This document shows, in pieces, positions 48,268 through 56,493 of a stretch of DNA of 64,000 bases. The translations under genes and the position numbers were made by a program. Under the pieces are notes generated by a model that worked only from the letters and a program-made list of their open reading frames with translations, made no database searches and had not been told where the DNA came from. The DNA lies in the NCBI RefSeq assembly GCF_007667275.1, contig NZ_VDQT01000001.1, forward strand, positions 806,001 to 870,000. Direction: 5' to 3'. The stretch is from Stenotrophomonas rhizophila. Lineage in GTDB: Bacteria > Pseudomonadota > Gammaproteobacteria > Xanthomonadales > Xanthomonadaceae. How positions within the stretch are numbered: position 1 is the stretch's first letter; every line of letters begins with the position of its first letter.

Positions 48268-51200
48268 CACTTGATCTGCCTCCAGGACTGACGACCACAG
48301 GGGTACGGCAGGTACATCGGCGGGGCACCGGCCACGCTGACCTGCATCATGCACGCCGATCCCGGCGGCGTCGGCGGCGGGTTGCCGCCGCTCTTCTCCG
48401 GCGCACCCAGGCGCGGTACGACGGCCGTGGTGACGTCCCGCACCGGTGCGTTGCCGCCGGTGTTGAGCGGAAGTGCAGCGGTGCCCTTGGCGGGATTCTT
48501 GCCATCCGGCGTACCCAGGCGCACCTGCGACAGGGCCGCCGCGCCGGTACCGGTGCTCAGGCCGAACAGCCAGTTGGAACCATCCACGGTGCAGCCCCCG
48601 GACACACCGACCTTCGGCACGTAGGTCGGCATGAACACCACGCCGGACGTCACCGTTGGATTGGCCACGAAGCGCTCACCTGCAGGCAGGATGACCGTCC
48701 AGCCCGCGTTGCCAGCCGGCGCGTCGCCCATGGTGATGGTGCGTCCGTCCGTCCCGGTTTCCACCGTGATCGGCCGCAGGTTGGCAGACGTGAGTGTATC
48801 CCTGGCACTGGCAACGGACTTGCCGCTGACGTCGTTGACACCGTACAGCCCCTGGATGCTGGTATCCACGCCGTCTTCGACGTAGGAGAAGCTGCCGGTA
48901 CCGAACAGCAGCATCACCCCGCCGGCCGGGCCAGCGGTAGCCGTCAGGCCGCCCATGATGGGCTGCCGGTAGGTCAGCCTGTCGGTTTCAACGTGGGTAT
49001 TGGTAGTGAACACCGGGAACGCGGGCGCGGCGTCGCTGGTGAGATCGAACTTCCAGATCGCCCCCTTCTGGTCGGCACCGTAGACCGTGTCGGCAAAGCC
49101 ATCACGACCGCGCACATCCTGGCCTGTGCCGCTCCAGCGGTCGACCACCACGATGTTGGTCAGGCCGTTGCGCCCGGCCGGCGCGTTCCGACCGGTCTCC
49201 TCCACCACATAGGTCTTTACTTTCGGTGCACTGCCGGCCACCAGGTCGACCACGAACAAGGCCGCTTTGCCGTCCTTGCTTTCCACGCCATTGCCGAAGA
49301 TAGCCTTGAATGCAGGTGCTCCACCCGGGCCCCGCACCGGCACGATCACCGGCTTGCCCAATACGAAGCCGATATTGTCGCGCACCGCGGCATCGAGCGA
49401 CGGGTCGAAATCATTCAGTTCCCACAGGCGGCTGTTGGCGCCGAAGGCCGTGGGATCGGTCACATCCAGTGCGAACACGCTGCGTCCGCCCGCGCCGGCC
49501 GTGCCGACCAGTGCAGTCTTCCAGCCACTGTCATGGATGTCGCCTACCACCACCGGACCGTCGACGAAGTAGCGGTGTTCGAAGCTCGAATCTTCCTGGG
49601 CGGATGCATCGTAGGGAACCAGCAGGTTGCCCATGTGACCCAGCGCGGTGGCCGGCACGTAGCCGAACACTTCCTTGCCGCCCTGCGCGTCCTGCCGACC
49701 GTCCGATCCCATGCCGCCGTCGAACGCATGGAGCATGCCGTCGTTGGCGCCGGCATACACCATGTAGCGTCGATCATCGCGCTTCGAGGCCAGGTACTCG
49801 ACGTAGCTGTCGCCGACGTTGCCCAGCCGGCGATAGCCGTAGTCATCGGTGGGCGAGCTGAGCAACGGCGTGGAATTGATGATGTCGCCCAGCACCGTGG
49901 TGCGGTCGCGCAGCTTGCCCTGGAAGCGCATTTCCTGCGACGTGTCGCCCAGCAGGTAAGACACGGCCGTAGCCTTGTCGGCAAGCGTATCCAGGCCATT
50001 GCAGCGCAACATACCGCCGTAGAGGCCGGAGGGCTTGCTGCACAGGTCGGTCAGCTCCAGGTTGCTGGCGCTGAAGGCCTGCACCGCGCCATCCTTCGCC
50101 ATCCAGACGTTGCGTGCGGTCGGCCTGGGCATTTGCGCCGACGCTTCCCACGCGGTCTCGGACACGATCGCCCGGGTGGTAGGATCCACGCTGAGCGAAT
50201 ACGCGGTAAGCGTGCTGTACCAGTCCGAGCCGGTGGCCGAATAGAACGGCTCCACCGAGATCGATCCCTTGCCGATGCGCGCGCCGACCAGCGCACGGGT
50301 GCCCGACGGCGTGGCGCCCTTGGACACATTGCTGATGATGCGGCGCATTGCCGAGGTGATGTCCGACGCCTTGGTTGCGTTGACCATCTCGCCATGCGTG
50401 TACAGCACCGCTTCCCACAGCTCGTCCACCGCGCCCGGCGCGTTGTCGACGGTGCTGGTACCGAACGTCGGCTTCTGCACGTACGGATCAGGCACCAGCA
50501 CCCACGGGCGCTTCTCCTCCGGCACATAGGTGACGCCGAACTGCGTGCCCAGCGTGCCCAGGGTGACGCCGTAGAAATTCATGTGCAGGCTGGTCTTGCA
50601 GTCCAGTTTGCCGTCCGGGCACTCCTTGGGAACGGGGACCGCGTTCTTCTCAAGGCCGGGCACCAGCGAGTTGTCGTAATACTGCGCGATGCCGTCACGC
50701 ATGCGCGTGGTGTTGCCGGTTTCGTTGATGAAGCCGTCGGTGAACAACATGCCGGCATTCTTCTGGCAGCTCAGCAGCACGGGCGGATTCGGATCGCCTG
50801 CGGACTTGGTCCGCTTGAACTGGTTGCCCAGGTGGGTGGCGGCCGACCGGTTGGGCGTGGTCGAGGTGGCACGCATCCGCGTCATGATGTCGGTGAGCAG
50901 CGCCTTCTTTTCCGTCTCCACCGTCATGTCGTACATCTTGGCGGTTTGGCGGTCGTTGATGCGGAACCAACCCACGCGGAGATTTTCGGTTTCGTGCAGG
51001 GCATTGGTCGCGGCACCGATCACCGAGTCGCGACGGGTGCGGTAGAAACTGAACCAGTTGGCGAAGTTCTTGATCGCGGCCTCATACGATGCGGTATCGC
51101 TGCCGTCAGCGCCGAAATTTGCCTGCCGGATCTCGTACTTGTACAGCGTGCCCGGGTAGCCGCCGGCGGGGTTGGTGATTTCAACCGGCGCAGCGGTGTA

Positions 51201-51998
51201 ACCGTAGCTGGCCGGCAACTTGGTCTTCAGATAGAACGTCGCGGGGAAATACGCGACGTTGGTGGAGCACCGCTGCGTCACAGTGACCGCCGTGGTCACT
51301 TCGACAAAATCGGCGACGCTGCTCGTCTTGGCATTGCCGTTCCTGCCGGTGGAAACGTTGCATACGTTGTTCCGGATCAGCGTGCCGACCGGGATGACCA
51401 TTTCAGGCTGGAACACGAATTGCCAGTTCGCCGCCGTACTGTAGTCCGTCTCGGTCAGGTTCTTGTCCAGCGTGATCTTGCTCACCGCATCACCTGGGCG
51501 CGGATCCACCGGCGCGCTCTTGGGATCGATGACCTTGTAGCTCGGCGCATCCTTGACCCCGGTCTTCCAATCCGGATAGATCTCGCGCGGATCGAAGTAG
51601 GCCGGATTGATGTCCGGCGAGCGTACGAAGCCGTACGCATCCAGCGGTGGAAGGGCGTCGTTGCCGCGACCATACGGGGGGGTCGTGTAGTAGTACATGG
51701 CACCGTTGTTGGCATAGCCATACGGGTTGCCATTGGTGTCGAAGAAGCCCCGCCCCGAACTGCTGGACACCCACCGGAACACGCCATCGCGGGTGTTGTT
51801 CTGTACTTCCCAGAACATCGAGCCGGAGTCGTCCAGCGCCATCAGGAACGCCGGCGGCACGCTCGCCTGGATGTTCAGGGGCGACTGCGACAGGGTGCCC
51901 TGCCCCTGCTTGGCCAGCAGGCCGTAGGTCAGCCAACCGCCAGCCGCAAGCACGCCGACCGAGGCCGCGACCATCCATTTTTTCTTCTGCGAAGCCAT
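48267..51998 (-). CDS. pilY1: PilY1 tip adhesin/pilus-assembly protein
   Basis: A 1243-residue exported protein. A signal-like hydrophobic segment (about 9-27) precedes a von Willebrand A-like N-terminal half with the metal site 'LDDSGSMF' (DxSxS). The C-terminal PilY1 beta-propeller (about 780-1200) includes 'IHDSGWKTALVGTAGAGGRSVFALDVTDP' and 'DGFADTVYGADQKGAIWKFDL', near the calcium loop used in Pseudomonas. It promotes pilus extension and surface sensing. I start at 51998, 12 bases after the pilX stop. Confidence 0.93.
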   Translation of the reverse strand: MASQKKKWMVAASVGVLAAGGWLTYGLLAKQGQGTLSQSPLNIQASVPPAFLMALDDSGSMFWEVQNNTRDGVFRWVSSSSGRGFFDTNGNPYGYANNGAMYYYTTPPYGRGNDALPPLDAYGFVRSPDINPAYFDPREIYPDWKTGVKDAPSYKVIDPKSAPVDPRPGDAVSKITLDKNLTETDYSTAANWQFVFQPEMVIPVGTLIRNNVCNVSTGRNGNAKTSSVADFVEVTTAVTVTQRCSTNVAYFPATFYLKTKLPASYGYTAAPVEITNPAGGYPGTLYKYEIRQANFGADGSDTASYEAAIKNFANWFSFYRTRRDSVIGAATNALHETENLRVGWFRINDRQTAKMYDMTVETEKKALLTDIMTRMRATSTTPNRSAATHLGNQFKRTKSAGDPNPPVLLSCQKNAGMLFTDGFINETGNTTRMRDGIAQYYDNSLVPGLEKNAVPVPKECPDGKLDCKTSLHMNFYGVTLGTLGTQFGVTYVPEEKRPWVLVPDPYVQKPTFGTSTVDNAPGAVDELWEAVLYTHGEMVNATKASDITSAMRRIISNVSKGATPSGTRALVGARIGKGSISVEPFYSATGSDWYSTLTAYSLSVDPTTRAIVSETAWEASAQMPRPTARNVWMAKDGAVQAFSASNLELTDLCSKPSGLYGGMLRCNGLDTLADKATAVSYLLGDTSQEMRFQGKLRDRTTVLGDIINSTPLLSSPTDDYGYRRLGNVGDSYVEYLASKRDDRRYMVYAGANDGMLHAFDGGMGSDGRQDAQGGKEVFGYVPATALGHMGNLLVPYDASAQEDSSFEHRYFVDGPVVVGDIHDSGWKTALVGTAGAGGRSVFALDVTDPTAFGANSRLWELNDFDPSLDAAVRDNIGFVLGKPVIVPVRGPGGAPAFKAIFGNGVESKDGKAALFVVDLVAGSAPKVKTYVVEETGRNAPAGRNGLTNIVVVDRWSGTGQDVRGRDGFADTVYGADQKGAIWKFDLTSDAAPAFPVFTTNTHVETDRLTYRQPIMGGLTATAGPAGGVMLLFGTGSFSYVEDGVDTSIQGLYGVNDVSGKSVASARDTLTSANLRPITVETGTDGRTITMGDAPAGNAGWTVILPAGERFVANPTVTSGVVFMPTYVPKVGVSGGCTVDGSNWLFGLSTGTGAAALSQVRLGTPDGKNPAKGTAALPLNTGGNAPVRDVTTAVVPRLGAPEKSGGNPPPTPPGSACMMQVSVAGAPPMYLPYPCGRQSWRQIK

Positions 51999-52009
51999 GG
52001 CCCGCGTCC

Positions 52010-52531
52010 TCAAAGTTTGAATACGGTATCGATCACCACGGCCGATGACACGGCAGCGGGATCGTCGGTCGAGAAACCGGTGATCTGGTAGATGGGGGTG
52101 GTTTCGTCCAGCGCCTCGCCCATGTCCAGGGCGGCCTCGCCCACGATGCACTTGTCGATCTGGCGGACGTTGACCTTCGTGGTCGTGCCGTCGGGGACGT
52201 CGTCCTCGGCCCACTGCACCGGGTCGTAGCCGTCGTCGCAGGTGCGATTGATGTCGCCCTCGGCGACCAGTGCGCCGCTTGCCGCATCGGTGCGATTGGC
52301 GATCGATTCCACCGAGCGCTCGGCGTTGCGCACCACGCCTTCCCCGTTCTGGAAGGCGCGGTTGGCGGCACGGTAGTTGGAGGCCATCTTTTCCTGCATG
52401 CCCGCCACCTGCATGCCGGCGATGCCCAGCAGTGCCAGCAGGATCAGCATGATCAGCGCCACGTACAGCACGGCACCGCGCTGCTGGCCGCGCATGACAG
52501 GGTTTCGGTTGGATCGTGATGAGTGAGCCAT
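52010..52531 (-). CDS. pilX: minor pilin PilX
   Basis: A 173-residue pilin with a PilX N-terminal block: 'MRGQQRGAVLYVALIMLILLALLGIAGMQVAGMQEKMASN', then 'NRAFQNGEGVVRNAE'. As in other PilX proteins, the residue after the Gly cleavage site is not followed by the FTLIE sequence. I start at 52531 (MAHSSRSN), one base past the pilW stop. Part of the priming complex with PilV, PilW, FimT and PilE. Confidence 0.9.
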   Translation of the reverse strand: MAHSSRSNRNPVMRGQQRGAVLYVALIMLILLALLGIAGMQVAGMQEKMASNYRAANRAFQNGEGVVRNAERSVESIANRTDAASGALVAEGDINRTCDDGYDPVQWAEDDVPDGTTTKVNVRQIDKCIVGEAALDMGEALDETTPIYQITGFSTDDPAAVSSAVVIDTVFKL

Positions 52532-52532
52532 G

Positions 52533-53699
52533 TCAGTTCCCGAACAGTCGATTGCGCAGGGCGACGGAGACTTCGTAGCCCGCGCGGTAGCGCCCATCGT
52601 TGGTTGTCCCCTGGGCAAACTCCACGCCCAGCACCGCAGGCCGGGTGGTCGGAGCCACCGACGACGAACGCTCCGGGCTCACCGCCAGCAGGCCAACCTT
52701 GACCTGGCCCACGCGCAGCCACTGGCCGGCACCCGCCGCGTTGGTCTGGGTGGTTACCCCGGTGGCGACCGCCGACTCGGTCACGCTGCCTACCGGAGGT
52801 GCGGTGAGGGAGATCAACGGGGTCGAATCCAGGCCGAACATCAACTGCATGTTCTCGATGCCTTCCACGACCTCTTCGTTGTTGGTATAGCCACCGGTAG
52901 CGTCCGCGCGTGCCCGACGCAGCCCATTGACGCCAGTGGTGGCGTTGGCGCCGATGTAATACACCAGCGACTCGGCGCGGTACAGCATGGTCTGGCCGGT
53001 GGGCTGGGTGGTGTAGCGCGTCAGGTCGACGCCGGGCGCCCTGACCTGGTTGCCCGAGAGCGACCCCGCAAAGATGTTCGCGTGCCCGCAGTCGGCGATG
53101 CCGTACAGGGTCGGCGTGCTGACCCCGTCCTTGAGCATGCGCGCCATCCGGCCGGTCTCACCGGTGACCGTCGAGTTGCCGCTGTCCAGGCCGATCGCAT
53201 TGACCGGCACCCCTTCGGCACCCAGGAAGCGCAGTACCAGGATGTCACTGCCACCGGCCGGTGCCGGGCTCAGCCCGGCGATGGCGGGCGGAAGGTTGGC
53301 GGGCAGCTCACCGCCGCCCCCGGCCGTGAGCACCGCGCCTGGCGCCGTGCCCGCGGCCTCGTAGCCCTGTACCGCGACATGGAAGTCCAGCGGCGAGCCG
53401 CTGCCGGCGCCCGCGTTCAAGTGATTGAAGGGATCGCCCTGGCCTTTGACGACGTGCGCCTGGTCGTTCACGCAGCCCATGTGGCCGGCCATGCGCAGGT
53501 CGCGCTCGAGGAACTCCAACGCGAAGCGCGCGTTTTCCTGCACGCGCGAAGCCCCTTCAGACAGCCGCGACGCGGTCTGCGAGGCCGAGAAAATCTGGAT
53601 GACGCCGAGCATGACGATCATGCCGATCACCAGGGCGATCATCATTTCGACCAGTGACAGGCCGGCCATGTGGCGGGGACGGGAAACGGCGCGGGTCAT
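52533..53699 (-). CDS. pilW: minor pilin PilW
   Basis: A 388-residue pilin with 'MAGLSLVEMMIALVIGMIVMLGVIQIFSASQ' as the class III signal and N-terminal helix, then 'RFALEFLERDLRMAGHMGC', the PilW signature. The C-terminal half is a large variable domain. It overlaps pilV by 4 bases. Confidence 0.93.
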   Translation of the reverse strand: MTRAVSRPRHMAGLSLVEMMIALVIGMIVMLGVIQIFSASQTASRLSEGASRVQENARFALEFLERDLRMAGHMGCVNDQAHVVKGQGDPFNHLNAGAGSGSPLDFHVAVQGYEAAGTAPGAVLTAGGGGELPANLPPAIAGLSPAPAGGSDILVLRFLGAEGVPVNAIGLDSGNSTVTGETGRMARMLKDGVSTPTLYGIADCGHANIFAGSLSGNQVRAPGVDLTRYTTQPTGQTMLYRAESLVYYIGANATTGVNGLRRARADATGGYTNNEEVVEGIENMQLMFGLDSTPLISLTAPPVGSVTESAVATGVTTQTNAAGAGQWLRVGQVKVGLLAVSPERSSSVAPTTRPAVLGVEFAQGTTNDGRYRAGYEVSVALRNRLFGN

Positions 53700-54166
53700 A
53701 GTTCGGTCGCCAGGGCAAAGGTGGTGGCCTGATCAGGATTCTGCGGGTCCCAGCGCTGGTCGCCCCAGGTGATGGCGACCCGGACTACGCCACCATTGAT
53801 GCTCACCTCCGCACCGGCGTCGCTGCCCAGGGCCTTGACCACCTGGCACTGCCACAGGGTGACCTTGTCCGCGAGCGCGACCGCACCGGAGCCCGGTGCG
53901 CAGACGTTCTCCACGGTCTTGCTGCCCGGGGTGAAACTGGCGCTGGAGTACCAGCTGGCCTGGAACCGGTTGGAACGCATCTGTTCGATCAGGTCGTAGG
54001 CCAGGTTGGTCGCCTGGGTACGGTAGTTGGCGCTCTGTACGAAACGCACGTTCATGGTCTGCATGAGCGCGAAGCCCAGCAGGCCGAAGCCCAGCACGAG
54101 CACTGCGATCAGCACTTCCAGCAGGCTCACGCCCCGCTGCCGCCGTGGGGAATGGAATGGTTTCAC
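53696..54166 (-). CDS. pilV: minor pilin PilV
   Basis: A 156-residue pilin. 'RRQRGVSLLEVLIAVLVLGFGLLGFALMQTMNVRFVQSANYRTQA' shows the prepilin peptidase site with Glu5 and the PilV block. It overlaps fimT (ATGA) and pilW (ATGA). Confidence 0.93.
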   Translation of the reverse strand: MKPFHSPRRQRGVSLLEVLIAVLVLGFGLLGFALMQTMNVRFVQSANYRTQATNLAYDLIEQMRSNRFQASWYSSASFTPGSKTVENVCAPGSGAVALADKVTLWQCQVVKALGSDAGAEVSINGGVVRVAITWGDQRWDPQNPDQATTFALATEL

Positions 54167-54675
54167 GAGCAGGTCTCCTTGGTGCTGCGCAACTGGCCGG
54201 ACGCATTGACGACCAGGGCGCGCTGTTGCTGCACGTCATCAGTACAGGTCACCGGGCGGATCGTCAGGGACTGATCGGTGCTGTGACGCCGGCGGCCACG
54301 GCTGTCGAAGGCGATCACCTCTGCCGGACCCGTCACGGCCATCGAGTCCTTGAAGTCGGAGAAGCGCAGGACGGTGCCGTCGGTCGCATCGCCATCCCCG
54401 TCGGGGTCACTGACCGCGGCGATCCCCTGCGCCCAGCTGCCATCGCAGGAGGCGCCGGTGCTGCTGCCGCAGACCACGCCGCCCTGGCCGCTGCGGATGG
54501 CCTCGCTGCGGGCCAGGTTGACCATGGCGACGATCTCATTGTTCGACGTGGCCACGCGGTTGTTGCGGATGGTCGTCTGGAAGCTGGGAAAGGCGATCGT
54601 GGCCAGGATGGCGACGACAGCGATCGTGACCATCAGCTCGATCAGGGTGAAGCCCTTGGTGAAACGCATGTACAT
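54163..54675 (-). CDS. fimT: FimT/GspH minor pseudopilin
   Basis: A 170-residue pseudopilin. 'TKGFTLIELMVTIAVVAILATIAFPSFQTTIRNNRVATSNNEI' carries the class III signal and Glu5, followed by 'VNLARSEAIRSGQGGVVCG', the GspH domain. I start at 54675 (MYMRFTKGF). First gene of the fimT-pilV-pilW-pilX-pilY1-pilE operon, which supplies the pilus-tip priming complex. Confidence 0.92.
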   Translation of the reverse strand: MYMRFTKGFTLIELMVTIAVVAILATIAFPSFQTTIRNNRVATSNNEIVAMVNLARSEAIRSGQGGVVCGSSTGASCDGSWAQGIAAVSDPDGDGDATDGTVLRFSDFKDSMAVTGPAEVIAFDSRGRRRHSTDQSLTIRPVTCTDDVQQQRALVVNASGQLRSTKETCS

Positions 54676-54796
54676 GGAACGCTCCCCAGCGTGATGACAG
54701 GACAATGGACGCCCGGCCGCCTGGCGGCAAGCGACAGCAGGACGAACGGTCGTCCGAAGGCGACGGGCGTCAAACCGTTGACACCCGCACGGTCAG

Positions 54797-54829
54797 CGGG
54801 CCGGTCGGACTCCCCGTCCGCCCGGCCCG
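54797..54829 (-). terminator. ppnN terminator
   Basis: CGGGCCGG and CCGGCCCG flank a smaller GGAC/GTCC stem, giving a long stem-loop 7 bases beyond the ppnN stop on the minus strand; the T tract is short. Confidence 0.6.
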
Positions 54830-54835
54830 TTCAGG

Positions 54836-56230
54836 TCAGGCCAGCACCCGGTAGCAGGGCTGGTATTCGCCGGAGATCTTCATCCGGCGCTGCTCGACGA
54901 AGGCGCGCAGCAGCTCGTCCAGGGCCAGCATCATGTCGGCGTCGCCGTGGATCTCGAACGGACCGAACTGCTCGATGCGGCGCATGCCGTCTTCCTTGAC
55001 GTTGCCGGCGACGATGCCCGAGAACGCACGGCGCAGGTCGGCGGCGAGCGCATGCGGCGGCCGGCCGTGGTGCAGGTCCAGCGCAGCCATGGCCTCATGA
55101 GTCGGCACGAACGGCTGCTGGTACTCCCACGGGATCTCGATCGACCAGTTGAAGAAGAACGAATCCTTCTGCGCCAGGCGGTGCTCGCGCACGCGCTTGA
55201 TGCCGGCCGACATCTGCCGGGCCACGGCCACCGGGTCGCCGATGATGATCTGGTAGCGCTCGGCGGCGGCATCGCCCAGGGTCAGGCGGATGAAGCGGTC
55301 GATCTGCTCGAAGTACGGCGCGGCCACGGTCGGACCGGTCAGGATCAGCGGGAACGGCAGGTCCTTGTTTTCCTCGCGCAGCAGGATGCCGAGCAGGTAC
55401 AGGATTTCCTCGGCGGTGCCGACGCCGCCGGCGAACACGATGATGCCGTGGCCGATGCGCACGAACGCTTCGAGACGCTTCTCGATGTCCGGCATGATCA
55501 CCAGGTGGTTCACGATCGGGTTCGGCGACTCGGCGGCGATGATGCCCGGCTCGGTCAGGCCGATGTAGCGCGTGGTGTGCTTGCGCTGCTTGGCATGGGC
55601 GATGGTGGCGCCCTTCATCGGGCCCTTCATCGCGCCCGGGCCGCAGCCGGTGCAGATGTCCAGCCCGCGCAGGCCCAGCTCGTAGCCGACCTGCTTGGTG
55701 TACAGGTATTCATCGCGGCCGATTGAATGGCCGCCCCAGCACACCACCAGGTTCGGGTCGCCAGGGTTGAGGATGCGCGCGTTGCGCAGCAGCCCGAATA
55801 CGGCATTGGTGATGCCGTCGGAGGATTCCAGTTCGGCCGCGTAGGCCGGACCCATTTCGATGGCCATGTAGGCCAGGTCGCGCACCACGGCGAACAGCAG
55901 CTCGGCCACGCCGCGGATGATCTCGCCATCCACGAACGCCATCGCCGGTGCGTTGACCAGGTCGATGCGCACGCCGCGGTCCTGCTGGGCGACCTGGATG
56001 TCGAAATCCGGGTACAGGTCGCGCGCCGCGCGCGGATCGTCGGAGGCACTGCCACTGGTCAGCACGGCCAGCGCGCACCGGCGCAGCAGTTCGTGCATGC
56101 CGCCGCCGGAGGCGTCGCGCAGGCGAGCCACTTCAGCGCGCGACAGCACATCCAGCCCACCGCGCGGGTAGATCCGCGCGTCCTGCACCGGCAGCGTGCG
56201 CGCCGGTTTTTCAGTAATCGTCATTTCCAT
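54836..56230 (-). CDS. ppnN: pyrimidine/purine nucleotide 5'-monophosphate nucleosidase (PpnN)
   Basis: A 464-residue cytosolic protein of the LOG/YgdH family that splits nucleotides into base and ribose 5-phosphate; in E. coli PpnN is controlled by (p)ppGpp. The LOG loop 'VFAGGVGTAEEILYLLG' and 'CTGCGPGAMKGPMKGA' are intact, with the PpnN N-terminal domain ahead (residues 1-150) and a C-terminal domain after it. GAGGAAG lies 8 bases before the ATG at 56230, which sets the start. Confidence 0.92.
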   Translation of the reverse strand: MEMTITEKPARTLPVQDARIYPRGGLDVLSRAEVARLRDASGGGMHELLRRCALAVLTSGSASDDPRAARDLYPDFDIQVAQQDRGVRIDLVNAPAMAFVDGEIIRGVAELLFAVVRDLAYMAIEMGPAYAAELESSDGITNAVFGLLRNARILNPGDPNLVVCWGGHSIGRDEYLYTKQVGYELGLRGLDICTGCGPGAMKGPMKGATIAHAKQRKHTTRYIGLTEPGIIAAESPNPIVNHLVIMPDIEKRLEAFVRIGHGIIVFAGGVGTAEEILYLLGILLREENKDLPFPLILTGPTVAAPYFEQIDRFIRLTLGDAAAERYQIIIGDPVAVARQMSAGIKRVREHRLAQKDSFFFNWSIEIPWEYQQPFVPTHEAMAALDLHHGRPPHALAADLRRAFSGIVAGNVKEDGMRRIEQFGPFEIHGDADMMLALDELLRAFVEQRRMKISGEYQPCYRVLA

Positions 56231-56283
56231 TCTTTTCGCTTCCTCAAGGTTGCCGACTGTACCGCTGCCCCCTTTAAAAGCAA

Positions 56284-56306
56284 AACGGCCGGGAAACCCG
56301 ACCGTT
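56284..56306 (-). terminator. hairpin between the receptor gene and ppnN
   Basis: AACGGCCGGG-AAA-CCCGACCGTT, one mismatch; on the minus strand it runs into TTGCTTTT. Its CCCGACCGTTGG arm equals the core of the REP units, so it may be a REP relic acting as terminator. Confidence 0.65.
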
Positions 56307-56441
56307 GGATGTAATTCGAGCCCGGCGGCGCCTGGGGGGCTGCCGTAAGTGCGCGTTTTTCGCGCAACCGGACGAGCATACGCTGATCCAGTGATGCAGA
56401 CAAGCGCCCTCGCCTGCCGCCGGTGTGCCGCACACAGCAGA

Positions 56442-56463
56442 ACGGCCGGGTTTCCCCGGCCGT
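56442..56463 (-). terminator. terminator after the Oar-like receptor gene
   Basis: ACGGCCGGG-TTTC-CCCGGCCGT, a perfect 9-bp stem 31 bases past the receptor stop, followed on the minus strand by TCTGC. Confidence 0.72.
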
Positions 56464-56493
56464 CCCTTGTTACCACTTCACTACGTCAGCTCA

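Noticed and set aside
48993..52091. A 1032-codon open frame antisense to pilY1
   Set aside because: PilY1 is complete and in operon with the other pilins; the antisense product has no domain I can recognise.
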